Origin: Trebonia kvetii
Lineage (GTDB): Bacteria > Actinomycetota > Actinomycetes > Streptosporangiales > Streptosporangiaceae
Length of the DNA: 64,000 bases
Direction: 5' to 3'
Assembly (NCBI RefSeq): GCF_007827045.1
Contig: NZ_RPFW01000007.1
Span: forward strand, 310,001 to 374,000
Made by a program: the position numbers and the translations under genes. This document shows, one piece after another, positions 7,309 to 17,148 of this stretch. Position 1 is the first letter of the stretch. Each line of letters begins with the position of its first letter. The notes under the pieces are model-generated. The model saw nothing but the letters and a program-made list of their open reading frames with translations, had not been told where the DNA came from and did not search any database.

Positions 7309-9582
7309 TCAGTCGCCCGAGCGGAGCGCGGGCTTCGCCACGCCCTTGAAGTCGGGCACGTGCCCGGAGACCGCGGGGACCGGCGGCTCGAACACCGGGA
7401 TCTCGCCCGGCCGGACCGGGGCGACCTGCTCGGTGCCGACGATCGCCGGGTCGATGACGAGCGCGACCATCTTGCTGTTGGTGTCGCCGGCGGTCACCGG
7501 GGTGCTCCCGGCCGGGCCGGTTACCGCGCGCGACTCGACTATGTGCGGCGCGAGCATCTGGTCCTCGGGCAGCGCCATCAGCGTCTCCGGGTGGACCTTG
7601 TGGTCATAGACGAGCTCGTAGCCGATCTCGTCGCCGACGCTTACCCCGTCGGTGCGCGACTGCGATGTCGTCGAGGTGTGGCTGGTCTCCTCGGTCCTTG
7701 CCCAGGACTGGGTCTTGGCCTCGCTCTCGTGTTGCGCGCTGAACTTGGTATGGGTCTTCATGATGTCTGTCTGCGGCCTGCCGCCGCCGCCGCGCTCGCC
7801 GACCACCCGCACCCCGCCGCCGTTTCTGGCGCCGCCTCCGCTGCCCCCGCCGCGGCTCGCGCCGCCTCCGCCGCGGTTCGCGCCGCCCGACCCGTTGCGG
7901 GACGGCTCGCGCTCGCCGGCCGCCGTCCGCGGTTCTGGCTCCTGCGCCCGGTCGCCGCGCCGGTCCTCGTGCGAACGATTGTCCTCGCGCGGCCTGTGGT
8001 CCTCGATGTGCACGTTGACCTGCTGCTGCTGCCGCGGCACCTCTGCCTCGGAGTACGCCTGCCCGGACGTGGTGCCCGTCGTGTGCGTCACCGCCTCACC
8101 CTCGGTGCGGCCGGTGGTGTGCGTGACCGACTCGCCCGTGGTGCGGGTCCGCGACCGGCTGACGCTGTGCCGGTGCGAGAACCGCCCGGCGACGAAGCGC
8201 CGCTCGAGCCCGATGTGCTCGGCCGCGCGCAGCGCCTCCGGCCTGGTGGCAAGCCGCAGGAAAGCCGTGTGCCTGGTGTCGAGATGCCTCGCCGACTCCT
8301 CGGTCAGCCGGGAGAAGGCGCGCACCAGCGGGATGTCGTACCGCTCGCACATCGCGGTCAGCCGCGCCAGGTGCCTGACGGACTGCTCGTCGGCGCCGGC
8401 CAGGATCACCGCCGGCCGGAACCCGGCACCGCCGGTGCTGTCGCCGGTGCCGCCGTTTTCCGCGACGGCGCGGGTGACCCACTGGACGACGAGGGCCGCG
8501 GTCAGGTCGGCCGCCACGTCCCGCGGCCCGTCGGCCAGCGACAGGCAGGTCAGCCGGGACGGCTGGCGCGGCCCCGATTCGGCGCCCACCCCGCTGAGCG
8601 GCTCGACGACCGCGGCGAGCGTGACCAGGTTGCCCGCCACCTGATGCAGGAATCCGGCGCCGAACAGGCCGCGCAGGCCGGCCCGCTCGTCCTCAGTCAG
8701 CGCGAGCACCGCCGCCGGGTCCTGGCGGTCCTCGCCGCCGGACAGCAGCAGGCCGAGCGCGGCGTGCAGCCGGACCATGGAGACGTCGTCGCCGAGCACG
8801 CCGATGACCTTCCTGAGGATCATCAGGTCGGTGGCACGCCCCGCCGCGGTCGCGCCCGCGTCATCGGCGTGCACTACCTCGACGATCAGCGACGCGATCT
8901 GCTCCCTGCCAAGCCCGGCGAGCAGCGGCGTCGCGTTCAGGTCCCTGGGCAGCTGGTAATCCTGCCAGGAGATTCCGGCCCGCGCGGCGGCCGCGAGCAG
9001 CCCGTCCGCCACCCGGTCCTGTGACAGGTCGAGTACGATGACGGCGCGTTCCGCGAGCAGTTCCCAGCCCAGTCCTGTCACCATGTTCTGCCGTCCCGGC
9101 ACGGTGCCGCCGAAGACGTCGAGCCTGCTCATGTCCTCGTGCGCGGCCACCTGGAGCCAGCGCGGCGCGGTGGCGATCCGCTCCTCCTCGGAGCGCGCCC
9201 ACAGCGCCTTGCCCTCCTCGTACTCCTCCAGTTCTGTCGCGTGCAGCCACGCGCCCCGTTGCATCTCCTCCCGCAGGTGCGTCTCGGCGCGCCGGCGCTT
9301 CGCGCCAAGCAGCACCACCGGCAGCCAGCAGCACAGCGCGAGCCCGCCCGCCGCACCCCACGCCCACCGGGCGTGGGCGAGCGCGGCGAGGGGGCCGAAG
9401 AGCACCACCGCGAACAGTCCGGTGACGATCAGCAGCCGCGCCCACATGCCGCGGGCGTGCTGGGCGGCGGCCAGCGCCGCTACCTTCGCCGGATCGGGCT
9501 CGGGCTCAGGCGGCGCCGCGCGATCGTACGCGCGAGAGCGCAGCCCCGGCTCGTTGGGAATCCAGCCCAGGTGCAGTCCCAT
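7309..9582 (-). CDS. Membrane-anchored protein like a conjugation ATPase with a degenerate P-loop
   Basis: A 757-residue protein. Two membrane helices lie at about residues 48-70 and 75-93, followed by a charged helical segment. Then comes VFGGTVPGRQNMV (157-168), positioned like the Walker A loop of VirB4/TraG-type ATPases but with Arg-Gln where Lys-Ser/Thr is expected, and a VIVLDLS strand (181-187) like Walker B. Residues about 460-600 are low complexity, rich in His, Thr, Gly, Arg and Gln, and the C-terminus is Pro-rich. It may be a non-hydrolysing relative of a DNA-transfer ATPase. No other conjugation gene is adjacent; the gene stands alone between metabolic genes. Function is unknown. 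Confidence 0.6.
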   Translation of the reverse strand: MGLHLGWIPNEPGLRSRAYDRAAPPEPEPDPAKVAALAAAQHARGMWARLLIVTGLFAVVLFGPLAALAHARWAWGAAGGLALCCWLPVVLLGAKRRRAETHLREEMQRGAWLHATELEEYEEGKALWARSEEERIATAPRWLQVAAHEDMSRLDVFGGTVPGRQNMVTGLGWELLAERAVIVLDLSQDRVADGLLAAAARAGISWQDYQLPRDLNATPLLAGLGREQIASLIVEVVHADDAGATAAGRATDLMILRKVIGVLGDDVSMVRLHAALGLLLSGGEDRQDPAAVLALTEDERAGLRGLFGAGFLHQVAGNLVTLAAVVEPLSGVGAESGPRQPSRLTCLSLADGPRDVAADLTAALVVQWVTRAVAENGGTGDSTGGAGFRPAVILAGADEQSVRHLARLTAMCERYDIPLVRAFSRLTEESARHLDTRHTAFLRLATRPEALRAAEHIGLERRFVAGRFSHRHSVSRSRTRTTGESVTHTTGRTEGEAVTHTTGTTSGQAYSEAEVPRQQQQVNVHIEDHRPREDNRSHEDRRGDRAQEPEPRTAAGEREPSRNGSGGANRGGGGASRGGGSGGGARNGGGVRVVGERGGGGRPQTDIMKTHTKFSAQHESEAKTQSWARTEETSHTSTTSQSRTDGVSVGDEIGYELVYDHKVHPETLMALPEDQMLAPHIVESRAVTGPAGSTPVTAGDTNSKMVALVIDPAIVGTEQVAPVRPGEIPVFEPPVPAVSGHVPDFKGVAKPALRSGD

Positions 9583-9713
9583 ATCGGGAGATTAAAGGCA
9601 TGCCGGGCGCACAGCAATTAGGCGGGCATCGAAAACCTGGCGACAGGACTACGCACGGTGAACGCGTGATTCAGATACGCTTCCGGCCATAAATTGGCAG
9701 CACAGTGACGTGT

Positions 9714-11132
9714 CTAGCCCAGCCGTGCCCGCTGTTCCTCCAGTTCTGAGTCGGGAATCCAGTTGCCGTGGAAGCCGATGGGCACCCGGTGCGGAATGTG
9801 AATGCTGGCCACCGGCCCGGCGGCCAGGTCCTGCGCGTGCAGGATCACCACGTCGGCGGTGCGGGTGGTCATGTCGGTGACGTAGGTCATCAGCCAGCCA
9901 TCGTCCTCCGCCGCGTCCGGCGTGCGCGGCACGAACACCGCCTCCATGCCGAACCGGCCGGGGCCGTAGGCGTAGGTCTCCTTGGCTGGCGCGTCGAAGT
10001 CCCGCTTGATCAGCGTGGAGATGCCCTGGTCGCGGCTGCTGAAGTAGCCGTACCTGAACTTGTCGCCGGTGATCCTGTCGTCCATGCGCGGCATTTCCTG
10101 CGGCTGGTCGTCGAGGATCTCCACCTTGGTCCTGCCGGTCTTCGGGTCGATGAGGAATAGGTTCAGCGTGCCCGGCTTCTCCCCTGGCCCGGTGTGGTCG
10201 GTGACGAACAGCTGGTCGTAGCTGGCGCCGACCAGCGCCACCTGGCCGTCCGGGCGGTCGTAGGCGCCGAGGATGTGGAACACCGCCCAGCGTTCCACCT
10301 CGACAGAGATGGGCTCCACAGAGACGGGCTCGCCCGCCGTGCCGTCGCGCGGGATCAGTACCCAGCGGGTCGGGTACTCGAAGTCCCACAGGAACGGGAA
10401 GTCGTAGCCCGCCCTGAGCAGCTCATCGGCGTAGTTGACCGGCCCGTCGAGGAAGACCGCGTACCGCTGGGTGAGCGCGAAGTCGTGCACCACGGGGCGG
10501 CCGGGCGTCGGCACGTCGACGGTGCGCCGCACCTTCCCCGTCGTGTCGACCACCTGGTAGGAGACGTGCTGCCAGCCGTGGTAGTAGCTCATGCCGTGCA
10601 GTTCGCCTGACCGGGGATCGCGGTGCGGGTGCCCGGTCCAGGAGCCGTTGAGCGTGCCGGCGAAGTCGCTCTTGGCCAGGCACTCCAGCTCGTAGGACAG
10701 CTCCACGGGCAGCACGCCCGCCTCCGCGAACGCCCAGGTCTTGCCCGCGTGCGCGAAGGTGTGCGTGTTGACGATGTTGTCGGCGACGTACTGGGCGCCG
10801 CCACCGAGCTGCTCGGGCCCTGGCAGCCGGGGCAGGCCCCGGGACCTGGCCACCTCGTCGTCGCGGACCAACCTGCTGCGGTACCACTCGGCCTTGCCGT
10901 CGCGGATCCGCACGCCGTGCAGCATGCCGTTGCCGGTGAACCAGTTGTAGGTCACCGGGTTCCGCTGGTCGACCGGGTTCGGCCCGACGCGGAGCAGCCG
11001 GCCGTCCTCGAGCTCCGCGGGGATCTTCCCGGTGACCTCGAGGTCGTAGGCGGTCACCTCCTGGTCGGCAGGCGCGAATGGGCCCTGCAGCCAGGTGTTG
11101 ACGAATTCCTCTGGTAGCGCGTCCTCGGTCAT
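9714..11132 (-). CDS. Carotenoid-oxygenase family dioxygenase (RPE65/lignostilbene type)
   Basis: A 472-residue seven-bladed beta-propeller, non-haem iron dioxygenase that cleaves C=C bonds in carotenoids, stilbenes or related phenylpropanoids. Four histidines in the expected contexts would hold Fe(II): TGHPHRDP (about 168-170), VVHDFALT (216), VFHILGA (286) and GFHGNWI (455). Length is normal and no frameshift is seen. It is divergent from an AraC-family regulator with a 143-base gap, so it is a likely regulatory target. The substrate cannot be told; the neighbouring aromatic-type genes slightly favour a stilbene-like compound. Confidence 0.92.
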   Translation of the reverse strand: MTEDALPEEFVNTWLQGPFAPADQEVTAYDLEVTGKIPAELEDGRLLRVGPNPVDQRNPVTYNWFTGNGMLHGVRIRDGKAEWYRSRLVRDDEVARSRGLPRLPGPEQLGGGAQYVADNIVNTHTFAHAGKTWAFAEAGVLPVELSYELECLAKSDFAGTLNGSWTGHPHRDPRSGELHGMSYYHGWQHVSYQVVDTTGKVRRTVDVPTPGRPVVHDFALTQRYAVFLDGPVNYADELLRAGYDFPFLWDFEYPTRWVLIPRDGTAGEPVSVEPISVEVERWAVFHILGAYDRPDGQVALVGASYDQLFVTDHTGPGEKPGTLNLFLIDPKTGRTKVEILDDQPQEMPRMDDRITGDKFRYGYFSSRDQGISTLIKRDFDAPAKETYAYGPGRFGMEAVFVPRTPDAAEDDGWLMTYVTDMTTRTADVVILHAQDLAAGPVASIHIPHRVPIGFHGNWIPDSELEEQRARLG

Positions 11133-11275
11133 CTATCCCCTCGTTCCATCGCCGGCGCGCGCCACGCGATCGCCGCGGCCGCTTGGGGACAGCGCATCAT
11201 GCCGAGGGCGTTCTGTCACTGGCCGCGGGTGCAAGCGACATAGTCTGCGGCTATGGCCGGACATAGGGGGACGCG

Positions 11276-12247
11276 GTGAGCGGGGAATTCACCGAGATCC
11301 GCGGGACGGCTCATGACCCGCAGGAGTGGCATGAGCTACTGGCCGGGGTCGAGCCGCCGTTCCACCGGATTGAGGCCGCGCGGGACGGCAGCGGGTTCTC
11401 CGGTCGGCTGCACCGCATCTTGCTCGACCAGGTGGCGGCGAACGTGATCGAGATCGAGGCGAGCGAGCACATCGTCAGCAGGACCGCCGAGCACGTCAAG
11501 GCGCCGGCGGCACCCTATTACGTGGTGCATTTCCAGCTGCGCGGGTCGTCGCTGTTCCGCCAGCACGGGCTGGCGTCGGCACTACGCGCCGGCGACTTCG
11601 TGGTCACCAGCGGCGCAGACCCGTACAGCTGGGAGTTCCGCGGCGACTTCTCGACGTTCTCGATGAGGTTCCCGCAGTCCTTCGTCGACTTGCCCGAGGC
11701 GGCGCTGCGCACTGTGCTCGGCAGGCCGGTGCCGGCCGTCAGCCGGTTCGGGTCCCGGCTTTCCCCGTTCGTGGCCGCCGTGACCACCGACGACAGCCTG
11801 CTGTGGGGACCGCTCGGCGCCCGGGTGGCGCGCAACCTGATCGACCTGTTCGCCACCGCGCTGTGCGAGGCGGTGTCTGAGTCACCACTCCCCCGTTCGG
11901 TGCTTTCCTTCATGAAGATCACCGACTACATCGGCCGTCGCCTGCAGGAGCCTGGGCTCGATACCGCGAGCATCGCGCGTGCGCACCACCTGTCCTCGCG
12001 GCACCTGCAGGCGGTGTTCGCCGAGCAGGGGACGACGGTCACCGGCTGGATCAGGGAGCGGCGGCTCACCGGCTGCCGCCGCGACCTGGCCGACCCCGCC
12101 CTGCGCGACCTGCCGATCGGCGACATCGCGGCCCGCTGGGGGTACCGTGACCAGGCGTACTTCTCCCGGCTGTTCCGCCGGTCGTTCGGGGAGACGCCGC
12201 GCGAATGGCGTGCCACTGCGCTGCGGTCCGTCTCGCGCCGGGACTGA
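11276..12247 (+). CDS. AraC-family transcriptional regulator
   Basis: A 323-residue activator-type regulator. The N-terminal two thirds look like the AraC-binding-like cupin domain (YYVVHFQLRGSSLFRQHG, then RAGDFVVTSG), which senses an effector. The C-terminal 100 residues are the double helix-turn-helix DNA-binding domain ending in DQAYFSRLFRRSFGETPREW, the AraC signature. Starts at GTG 11276. It is divergent from the carotenoid-oxygenase gene and 23 bases upstream of the flavin reductase gene, so it likely controls one or both. The effector is unknown. Confidence 0.93.
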   Translation: MSGEFTEIRGTAHDPQEWHELLAGVEPPFHRIEAARDGSGFSGRLHRILLDQVAANVIEIEASEHIVSRTAEHVKAPAAPYYVVHFQLRGSSLFRQHGLASALRAGDFVVTSGADPYSWEFRGDFSTFSMRFPQSFVDLPEAALRTVLGRPVPAVSRFGSRLSPFVAAVTTDDSLLWGPLGARVARNLIDLFATALCEAVSESPLPRSVLSFMKITDYIGRRLQEPGLDTASIARAHHLSSRHLQAVFAEQGTTVTGWIRERRLTGCRRDLADPALRDLPIGDIAARWGYRDQAYFSRLFRRSFGETPREWRATALRSVSRRD

Positions 12248-12270
12248 CCCCGGCCACTAACATCGGTGGC

Positions 12271-12837
12271 ATGGCCTTCCCGTCGCCACAGGAGCACCGG
12301 CCCGCCGCCGTCGGCCCGGTGGAACTGCGACGGGCCTTCGGGCACTTCGCCACCGGCGTCACCGTGGTGACCTACGAGGCCGCCGACGGCGAACTGCGCG
12401 GGACGACCGTCAACTCGTTCACCTCGGTGTCGCTCGACCCGCCGCTGGTGCTTGTCTCGCTCGGCCGGCAGACCCGGGCCGCCGCGACGCTGCGGCCAGG
12501 CTCGGCGTTCGCGGTGAACGTGCTGCACCATGGGCAGCGCGACCTCGCGATGCACTTCGCCGGGCGGCCCAACCCCGAGGCGAAGGTCCGCTGGGAGGTG
12601 CGCGATGGCGTCCCGCACCTGGCGGGGTGCTCCTCGTACTTTTGGTGCACCGCGCAGGACGTGCACGGCGCGGGCGACCACGTGATCATCGTCGCGCGCG
12701 TCGAGGAGTTCCACGCCGAGGGGCTCCCGCCGCTCATCTTCTACCGTGGCGCCTTCGAGCGGCTGGACGAGCCGACAGCCCAGCCGGCACCGGAGGTAGC
12801 CAGCCACCTCTTCGGCGACTTCCCCGAGCTGTGGTGA
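12271..12837 (+). CDS. Flavin reductase family protein
   Basis: A 188-residue flavin:NAD(P)H reductase of the HpaC/NtaB type, which supplies reduced FMN or FAD to a two-component monooxygenase. The family block FATGVTVVTYE ... GTTVNSFTSVSLDPPLVLVSL is intact, followed by FAVNVL and the C-terminal LIFYRGAFERLDE. ATG 12271 is used because the fold starts 13 residues later and longer starts would overlap the AraC gene. It follows that gene closely, probably as one transcript. No partner monooxygenase is adjacent, so the recipient of the reduced flavin is unknown. Confidence 0.9.
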   Translation: MAFPSPQEHRPAAVGPVELRRAFGHFATGVTVVTYEAADGELRGTTVNSFTSVSLDPPLVLVSLGRQTRAAATLRPGSAFAVNVLHHGQRDLAMHFAGRPNPEAKVRWEVRDGVPHLAGCSSYFWCTAQDVHGAGDHVIIVARVEEFHAEGLPPLIFYRGAFERLDEPTAQPAPEVASHLFGDFPELW

Positions 12838-12870
12838 GGGCAGCGTCCTGGGGCTGATGAAGGGCTGGGG

Positions 12871-14523
12871 TCAGTGACCGCGGAAGGCTTCCTCTAGCCA
12901 CCAGGACGGCTTGCCCCGTGTGACCTTCGCGTCGATGAGCATGGGCCGGTCGCGAGGGCCGGCCAGCCAGGCCCCGACGGCCTCCAGGTCGGCCGGCTCG
13001 CGGACCGTGACAGCCGCGTAGCCGTAGCCGCGGGCGATCGCGGCCAGGTCGGCGGGCGGGAAGGTCACGTTGGCGAGCGAGTCGCCGTGCGGGCCGAAGT
13101 GATGCACCTCGGCGCTGTAGGCCTCGTCGTCGTAGACGACGACGAGCATGTCGCGCAGGCCGAGGCGGATCACCGTCTCCAGTTCGCTCGCGGCCATCAG
13201 GGCGCCGCCGTCGCCCAGGGCCGCGACGGTGAGCCGGTCCGGCCGGGCGATCGCGGCGCCGATCGCGGTGGCCAGGCCGAGGCCGACCGACTGGAACGCC
13301 TGGGTGAACACCATGCCGTGCTCGTCGGGGACGGCGAGGAACATCGCCGGGTAGCCCATGAAGTTTCCCGAGTCGGTGGCCAGCGTGCGCTGCGCGGGGA
13401 GCAGGTCATCGAGGGCGATGGTCAAGGTGCGCGGGTCGATCCTGCCGTCTTCGCGCTCCGGTTCGAACGGGACGTCGCGCCAGCGGCCCTCGGCGGCGAG
13501 GCGGGCGGCCACCTCGGCTGTGCGGTAGCCCTGGGACGCCTGCTGGCCCCTGCGGTCCAGTTCGGCGGTGACGGCGCGGGCGGCGGTGGCGACGTCACTC
13601 GGGATGCCGAGGTCGATGCGGTGCTGCACGCCGAGCGCGGCCGGGTTCGCGTCCACCTGGATGACGGTCGCGTCCTTGCCGATCAGGGCTCCGTGCCTGG
13701 TGGTCCACATGCTCAGCGAGCAGCCCCAGGCGACGACCAGGTCGGCGGCCGCGATCAGTTCGGCCGCCACGGGGGTGGCAAAGCCGCCGCTCACGTCGAG
13801 GCTGAACGGCTCTTCGCGGAACAGGCCCCTGGAGACCGCGGAGGTGGCCAGGAGGGCCCCAACCCGTTCGGACAAGAGTTTTAGGTCTTGCTTTGCCTGG
13901 CGAGCGCCCCGGCCGGCCAGGAACACCGGGCGCTCGGCTGAGGTGAGGGCGTCGGCGAGAGCGGTGACCGTGTGCGCGGCGGGGCTGAGGCGGGGCCAGA
14001 TCCTGATGGGCGGCATCGTGACGTCGGTGAACGGCTGCGCCTGGACGTCGAGCGGGAGGCTGAGCAGGACGGTGCGGCGCTCGATGAGCGCGGTGCGGTA
14101 GGCGCGGCGCAGGTCGTTGCGGACGGTCGAGGCGGCGGTGACCCGGTCCGGTATGACGCCGATCGCGGCGGCGAGCGCGGCCTGGTCGATGTAGAAGTTG
14201 CTGGCCGGTGCGGTCGCCTCGGCGGCCAGCAGGAGCAGCGGGGTGCGCGACTTGGCCGCCTCGGTGAGCCCGGTCAGCGCGTTGGTCAGGCCGGGGCCCT
14301 GGTGCACGGTCAGCACGCCGACCTCGCCGCTGACCCGCGCGTAGGCGTCCGCCATCACCGCGGCGCCGCCCTCGTGCCTGGCGGCGACGAACCTGGCGCC
14401 CGCCGCGGTGAGCGCGTTGGTGACGTGGAAGTTGCCGCTGCCGACGACGCCGAACACGGTGCGGACGCCGGCGTCGCGGGCGAGCGCGGTGCCGATCCAG
14501 TGCGCGACCGTGCCGTCCGTCAT
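12871..14523 (-). CDS. Thiamine-pyrophosphate-dependent enzyme, acetolactate synthase/benzoylformate decarboxylase-like
   Basis: A 550-residue enzyme with the three-domain TPP layout. The activating Glu lies in ARHEGGAAVM near residue 49, the central domain spans the middle third, and the TPP/Mg motif is GDGGALMAASE followed about 25 residues later by YDDEAYSAEVHHF. The usual NN of the TPP motif is DD here. Members carboligate or decarboxylate 2-oxo acids. The ATG overlaps the stop of the upstream cyclase gene as ATGA, so the two are translationally coupled. The pairing suggests hydrolysis of a lactone or amide followed by decarboxylation of a 2-oxo acid; this is inference. Confidence 0.88.
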   Translation of the reverse strand: MTDGTVAHWIGTALARDAGVRTVFGVVGSGNFHVTNALTAAGARFVAARHEGGAAVMADAYARVSGEVGVLTVHQGPGLTNALTGLTEAAKSRTPLLLLAAEATAPASNFYIDQAALAAAIGVIPDRVTAASTVRNDLRRAYRTALIERRTVLLSLPLDVQAQPFTDVTMPPIRIWPRLSPAAHTVTALADALTSAERPVFLAGRGARQAKQDLKLLSERVGALLATSAVSRGLFREEPFSLDVSGGFATPVAAELIAAADLVVAWGCSLSMWTTRHGALIGKDATVIQVDANPAALGVQHRIDLGIPSDVATAARAVTAELDRRGQQASQGYRTAEVAARLAAEGRWRDVPFEPEREDGRIDPRTLTIALDDLLPAQRTLATDSGNFMGYPAMFLAVPDEHGMVFTQAFQSVGLGLATAIGAAIARPDRLTVAALGDGGALMAASELETVIRLGLRDMLVVVYDDEAYSAEVHHFGPHGDSLANVTFPPADLAAIARGYGYAAVTVREPADLEAVGAWLAGPRDRPMLIDAKVTRGKPSWWLEEAFRGH

Positions 14524-15290
14524 CGTGCTACCAGGGCCAGCACTCTCGCCGGGGATCCTGAGCCACCCGCGATCGGCAGCGGCGCCGCGATCACGATCGC
14601 GCCGGTGACCGGCAGCCGGTCCAGGTTGCGCAGCTGGGTGAGGCCGTACTTGCCCGCGCCGAGCACCGCCTCGTGGCAGGGGAACGCCGGGGTGAAGCCG
14701 AACGCCTGGCCCGCGTCGGTGCCGACGGTCTCCACGCCGAAGCCGAGCAGGCCGGTCGCGGCCAGGTAGCTCGCCGCGGCCGGGCTGACGCCTGGCGTAT
14801 GCGGGCCGTCCTCGTCGGCGTTGGCGAACGCCTCCGGGTCCTCGCCGCGCGACGACCAGCCGGTGCGGAACAGCAGCCAGCCACCCTCGGGCAGCGCGCC
14901 GTGCTCTGCCTGCCAGGCCTCCAGGTCGGGGACGTCGAGCAGGAAGTCGGGGTTGGCGCCGGCCTCGGCTGTCTTGTCGATGACGACGGCGGTGCCGATC
15001 AGCCGCTGGGGAGGGATCTGCGCGACGTCTTCCCTGTCCTTGCCGGTGACCCAGTGGTTCGGCGCGTCCAGATGGGTGCCGGTGTGCTCGCCGGTGCGGA
15101 TGTTGTTCCAGTACCAGGCGGGGCCGCGGTCGTCGTAGCGGCTGATCTCCTCGAGCTGGAACGGCTGCGTCTGGCCCCACTGGGGCGGCAGCTGCAGGAT
15201 CGGCGTGCTCGCGTGCAACGGCGCGGTGAGGTCGATGACCTCGATGTCGCCGCTCAGGAGCTGCGCTGCGAACTCGGAAAGATCGGCCAT
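14520..15290 (-). CDS. Cyclase-family (kynurenine-formamidase-like) metal hydrolase
   Basis: A 256-residue protein of the cyclase/kynurenine formamidase family (PF04199 type). Its metal-binding signature HTGTHLDAP lies at about residues 69-77, and IDLTAPLHASTP near the N-terminus is typical. Members hydrolyse N-formylkynurenine, isatin or cyclic amides with Zn or Mn. It is the first gene of a two-gene operon with the TPP enzyme (stop and start overlap at 14520-14523). It is divergent from the PQQ-propeller gene, with about 210 bases between them. Confidence 0.9.
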   Translation of the reverse strand: MADLSEFAAQLLSGDIEVIDLTAPLHASTPILQLPPQWGQTQPFQLEEISRYDDRGPAWYWNNIRTGEHTGTHLDAPNHWVTGKDREDVAQIPPQRLIGTAVVIDKTAEAGANPDFLLDVPDLEAWQAEHGALPEGGWLLFRTGWSSRGEDPEAFANADEDGPHTPGVSPAAASYLAATGLLGFGVETVGTDAGQAFGFTPAFPCHEAVLGAGKYGLTQLRNLDRLPVTGAIVIAAPLPIAGGSGSPARVLALVAR

Positions 15291-15503
15291 GACGGTCCCT
15301 TCGCGCGATCGAGGCTGTGACGCGGTGACGCGGGTGATCCGCTGGTGACCGTAGCGGGGTGCCGCCGGTGAGTCAATCGCTGATAAGGCGTTGACGGCGG
15401 CGAGTTCCGAGCTATCATTGTGATATCAGATTTTTTGGGCGGTCGCGGACGTCTTACGGGTGGCAGCGGACACCATGAAGCCAGGGAGCAGAAGGTGATC
15501 TTA

Positions 15504-17081
15504 ATGAGAGGGAACGCCGTCATGTACGGTCGCGCAGCCGCCGTGATGGTCGCGGCCGCGAGTCTGGCGGGCGGGGCCGCCGCGTGCAGTAGCTCAAGCC
15601 AGCCCGGCGGCACGACAAGCACGTTCCCCGGCGCGGCGAAGCCGTCGGGAACGTGGGCGGAGCCCAACGGCGACCTGGCCAACACGCGGGACGCCACCGG
15701 GTCGACGATCTCGTCGTCCAACGTGGCGTCGCTGCGCGAGGCGTGGTCGTTCAAGCTGTCGGGACCCGCCGCGCTCGGCGTGTTCAGCAGCGGGTCATTC
15801 GCCGCGGCGCCCGTCGTGGTGGGCGGGACGGTCTATATCCAGGACCTGGACGCGAACGTCTACGCGGTCAGCCTGGCGACGGGGAAGCTCGACTGGGAGT
15901 ACCCGGTGAACATCCCGGAGAAGTCCGGGCCGGGGCCCGACGGGGTGGCGGTCGCCGACGGCGTGGTCTACGGGGACACTTCGACGGCGGTGTTCGCGCT
16001 GAACGCCGCCACCGGGAAGGTGGTGTGGAACGACACCAGCCTGCTCAACAGCGGGCAGGGGTCGTTCGAGATCCAGCCCGCGGTGGCCGGCGGGCGGGTG
16101 TACCTGGCGAGCGCCTACGGCTCGGGGCCTGGCGGCGGCATCCTGCTGGCGCTCGACGCGGCGACCGGCAAGGAGCTGTGGTCGTTCAACACGGTGACCG
16201 GCGGCGAGCCGGCCGGCGTGCAGTCGCTCGGGCTCGGGTCCGCCGGCGCCTGGGAGACGCCGCTCGTCGGCACGGATGGCTCGGTGACGTTCGGCGTCGG
16301 TAACCCGTATCAGTCGATCGGCCAGGCGATCAGCCATCCGTCGCGTGACCTCTACACGAACAGCGAGGTCAACCTCGACGCGGCCACCGGCAAGCTGCGC
16401 TGGTACTACCAGGCGGTGCCGAACGACTTCAAGGACTGGGACATCCAGCTCTCCCCCATCGCCACCACGGTGCACGGCACGCCGGCCATCGTCGGCGGCG
16501 GGAAGATGGGCGACGTCTACGCGTTCGGCGCGTCGTCCGGCGCGCTGCTGTGGAAGACGCCGGTCGGCACACACGACGGGACCGACAACGACTCGGCCCT
16601 GCTGCTTTCGCACAAGCTCTCGATCAAGCTGCCCTACACCTACGAGCCTGGGGCGCTCGGCGGCGTGCTGACCGACATGGCGGCGGCCGACGGCAGCGTG
16701 TACCTGGCCACGATCGACCTGCCGTTCACGGAAACGAAGCTGAGCCAGGTCAACGGCCTGCCGACGCAGAAGCCGACCGGGGAAATCGAGGCGTTGAACC
16801 TGGCCAACGGGAAGGTCGAATGGGACACCAGGGTGCCGACCCTGCCGCTGGGTGCCGCCACCGTGTCCAACGACCTGGTCTTCACCACGCTCTACAACGG
16901 CGTACTGATCGCGCTGAACAGGGCGACCGGCGCGATCGTCTTTCAGAAGAAGCTGCCGACGTCGACAAACTCCCCCATAGCGATCGCCGGCAACACGATC
17001 ATCGTCCCCGCGGGCGGTCCGGCGACGACGAAGAACACCAACGCGGTCAACCCGCAGCTGGTGGCCTACACGGTGGGGTAA
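15504..17081 (+). CDS. Secreted PQQ-type beta-propeller lipoprotein
   Basis: A 525-residue exported protein. The N-terminus is a lipoprotein signal peptide: hydrophobic AAAVMVAAASLAGG ending in GAAACSSSS, so the Cys would be lipidated outside the membrane. The rest is built of repeats such as VYIQDLDANVYAVSLATGKLDWEY and GVLIALNRATGAIVFQKK, the blade pattern of PQQ-dependent dehydrogenase-like propellers. It may be an extracytoplasmic quinoprotein dehydrogenase or a non-enzymatic propeller; no haem motif is seen. ATG 15504 follows an AGAAGG ribosome site; ATG 15522 would also keep the signal peptide. Confidence 0.85.
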   Translation: MRGNAVMYGRAAAVMVAAASLAGGAAACSSSSQPGGTTSTFPGAAKPSGTWAEPNGDLANTRDATGSTISSSNVASLREAWSFKLSGPAALGVFSSGSFAAAPVVVGGTVYIQDLDANVYAVSLATGKLDWEYPVNIPEKSGPGPDGVAVADGVVYGDTSTAVFALNAATGKVVWNDTSLLNSGQGSFEIQPAVAGGRVYLASAYGSGPGGGILLALDAATGKELWSFNTVTGGEPAGVQSLGLGSAGAWETPLVGTDGSVTFGVGNPYQSIGQAISHPSRDLYTNSEVNLDAATGKLRWYYQAVPNDFKDWDIQLSPIATTVHGTPAIVGGGKMGDVYAFGASSGALLWKTPVGTHDGTDNDSALLLSHKLSIKLPYTYEPGALGGVLTDMAAADGSVYLATIDLPFTETKLSQVNGLPTQKPTGEIEALNLANGKVEWDTRVPTLPLGAATVSNDLVFTTLYNGVLIALNRATGAIVFQKKLPTSTNSPIAIAGNTIIVPAGGPATTKNTNAVNPQLVAYTVG

Positions 17082-17148
17082 CCCATCGTTTCCGACTGGA
17101 CGGCCGGCGTCAGCGTCAACGCGGGACATCGCGGGTACCGACCTGTTC

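Noticed and set aside
12871..15180. A single 769-codon gene joining the cyclase and the TPP enzyme
   Set aside because: The N-terminal part of that frame is the wrong frame of the cyclase gene. The real TPP enzyme starts at 14523 and the cyclase lies in another frame.
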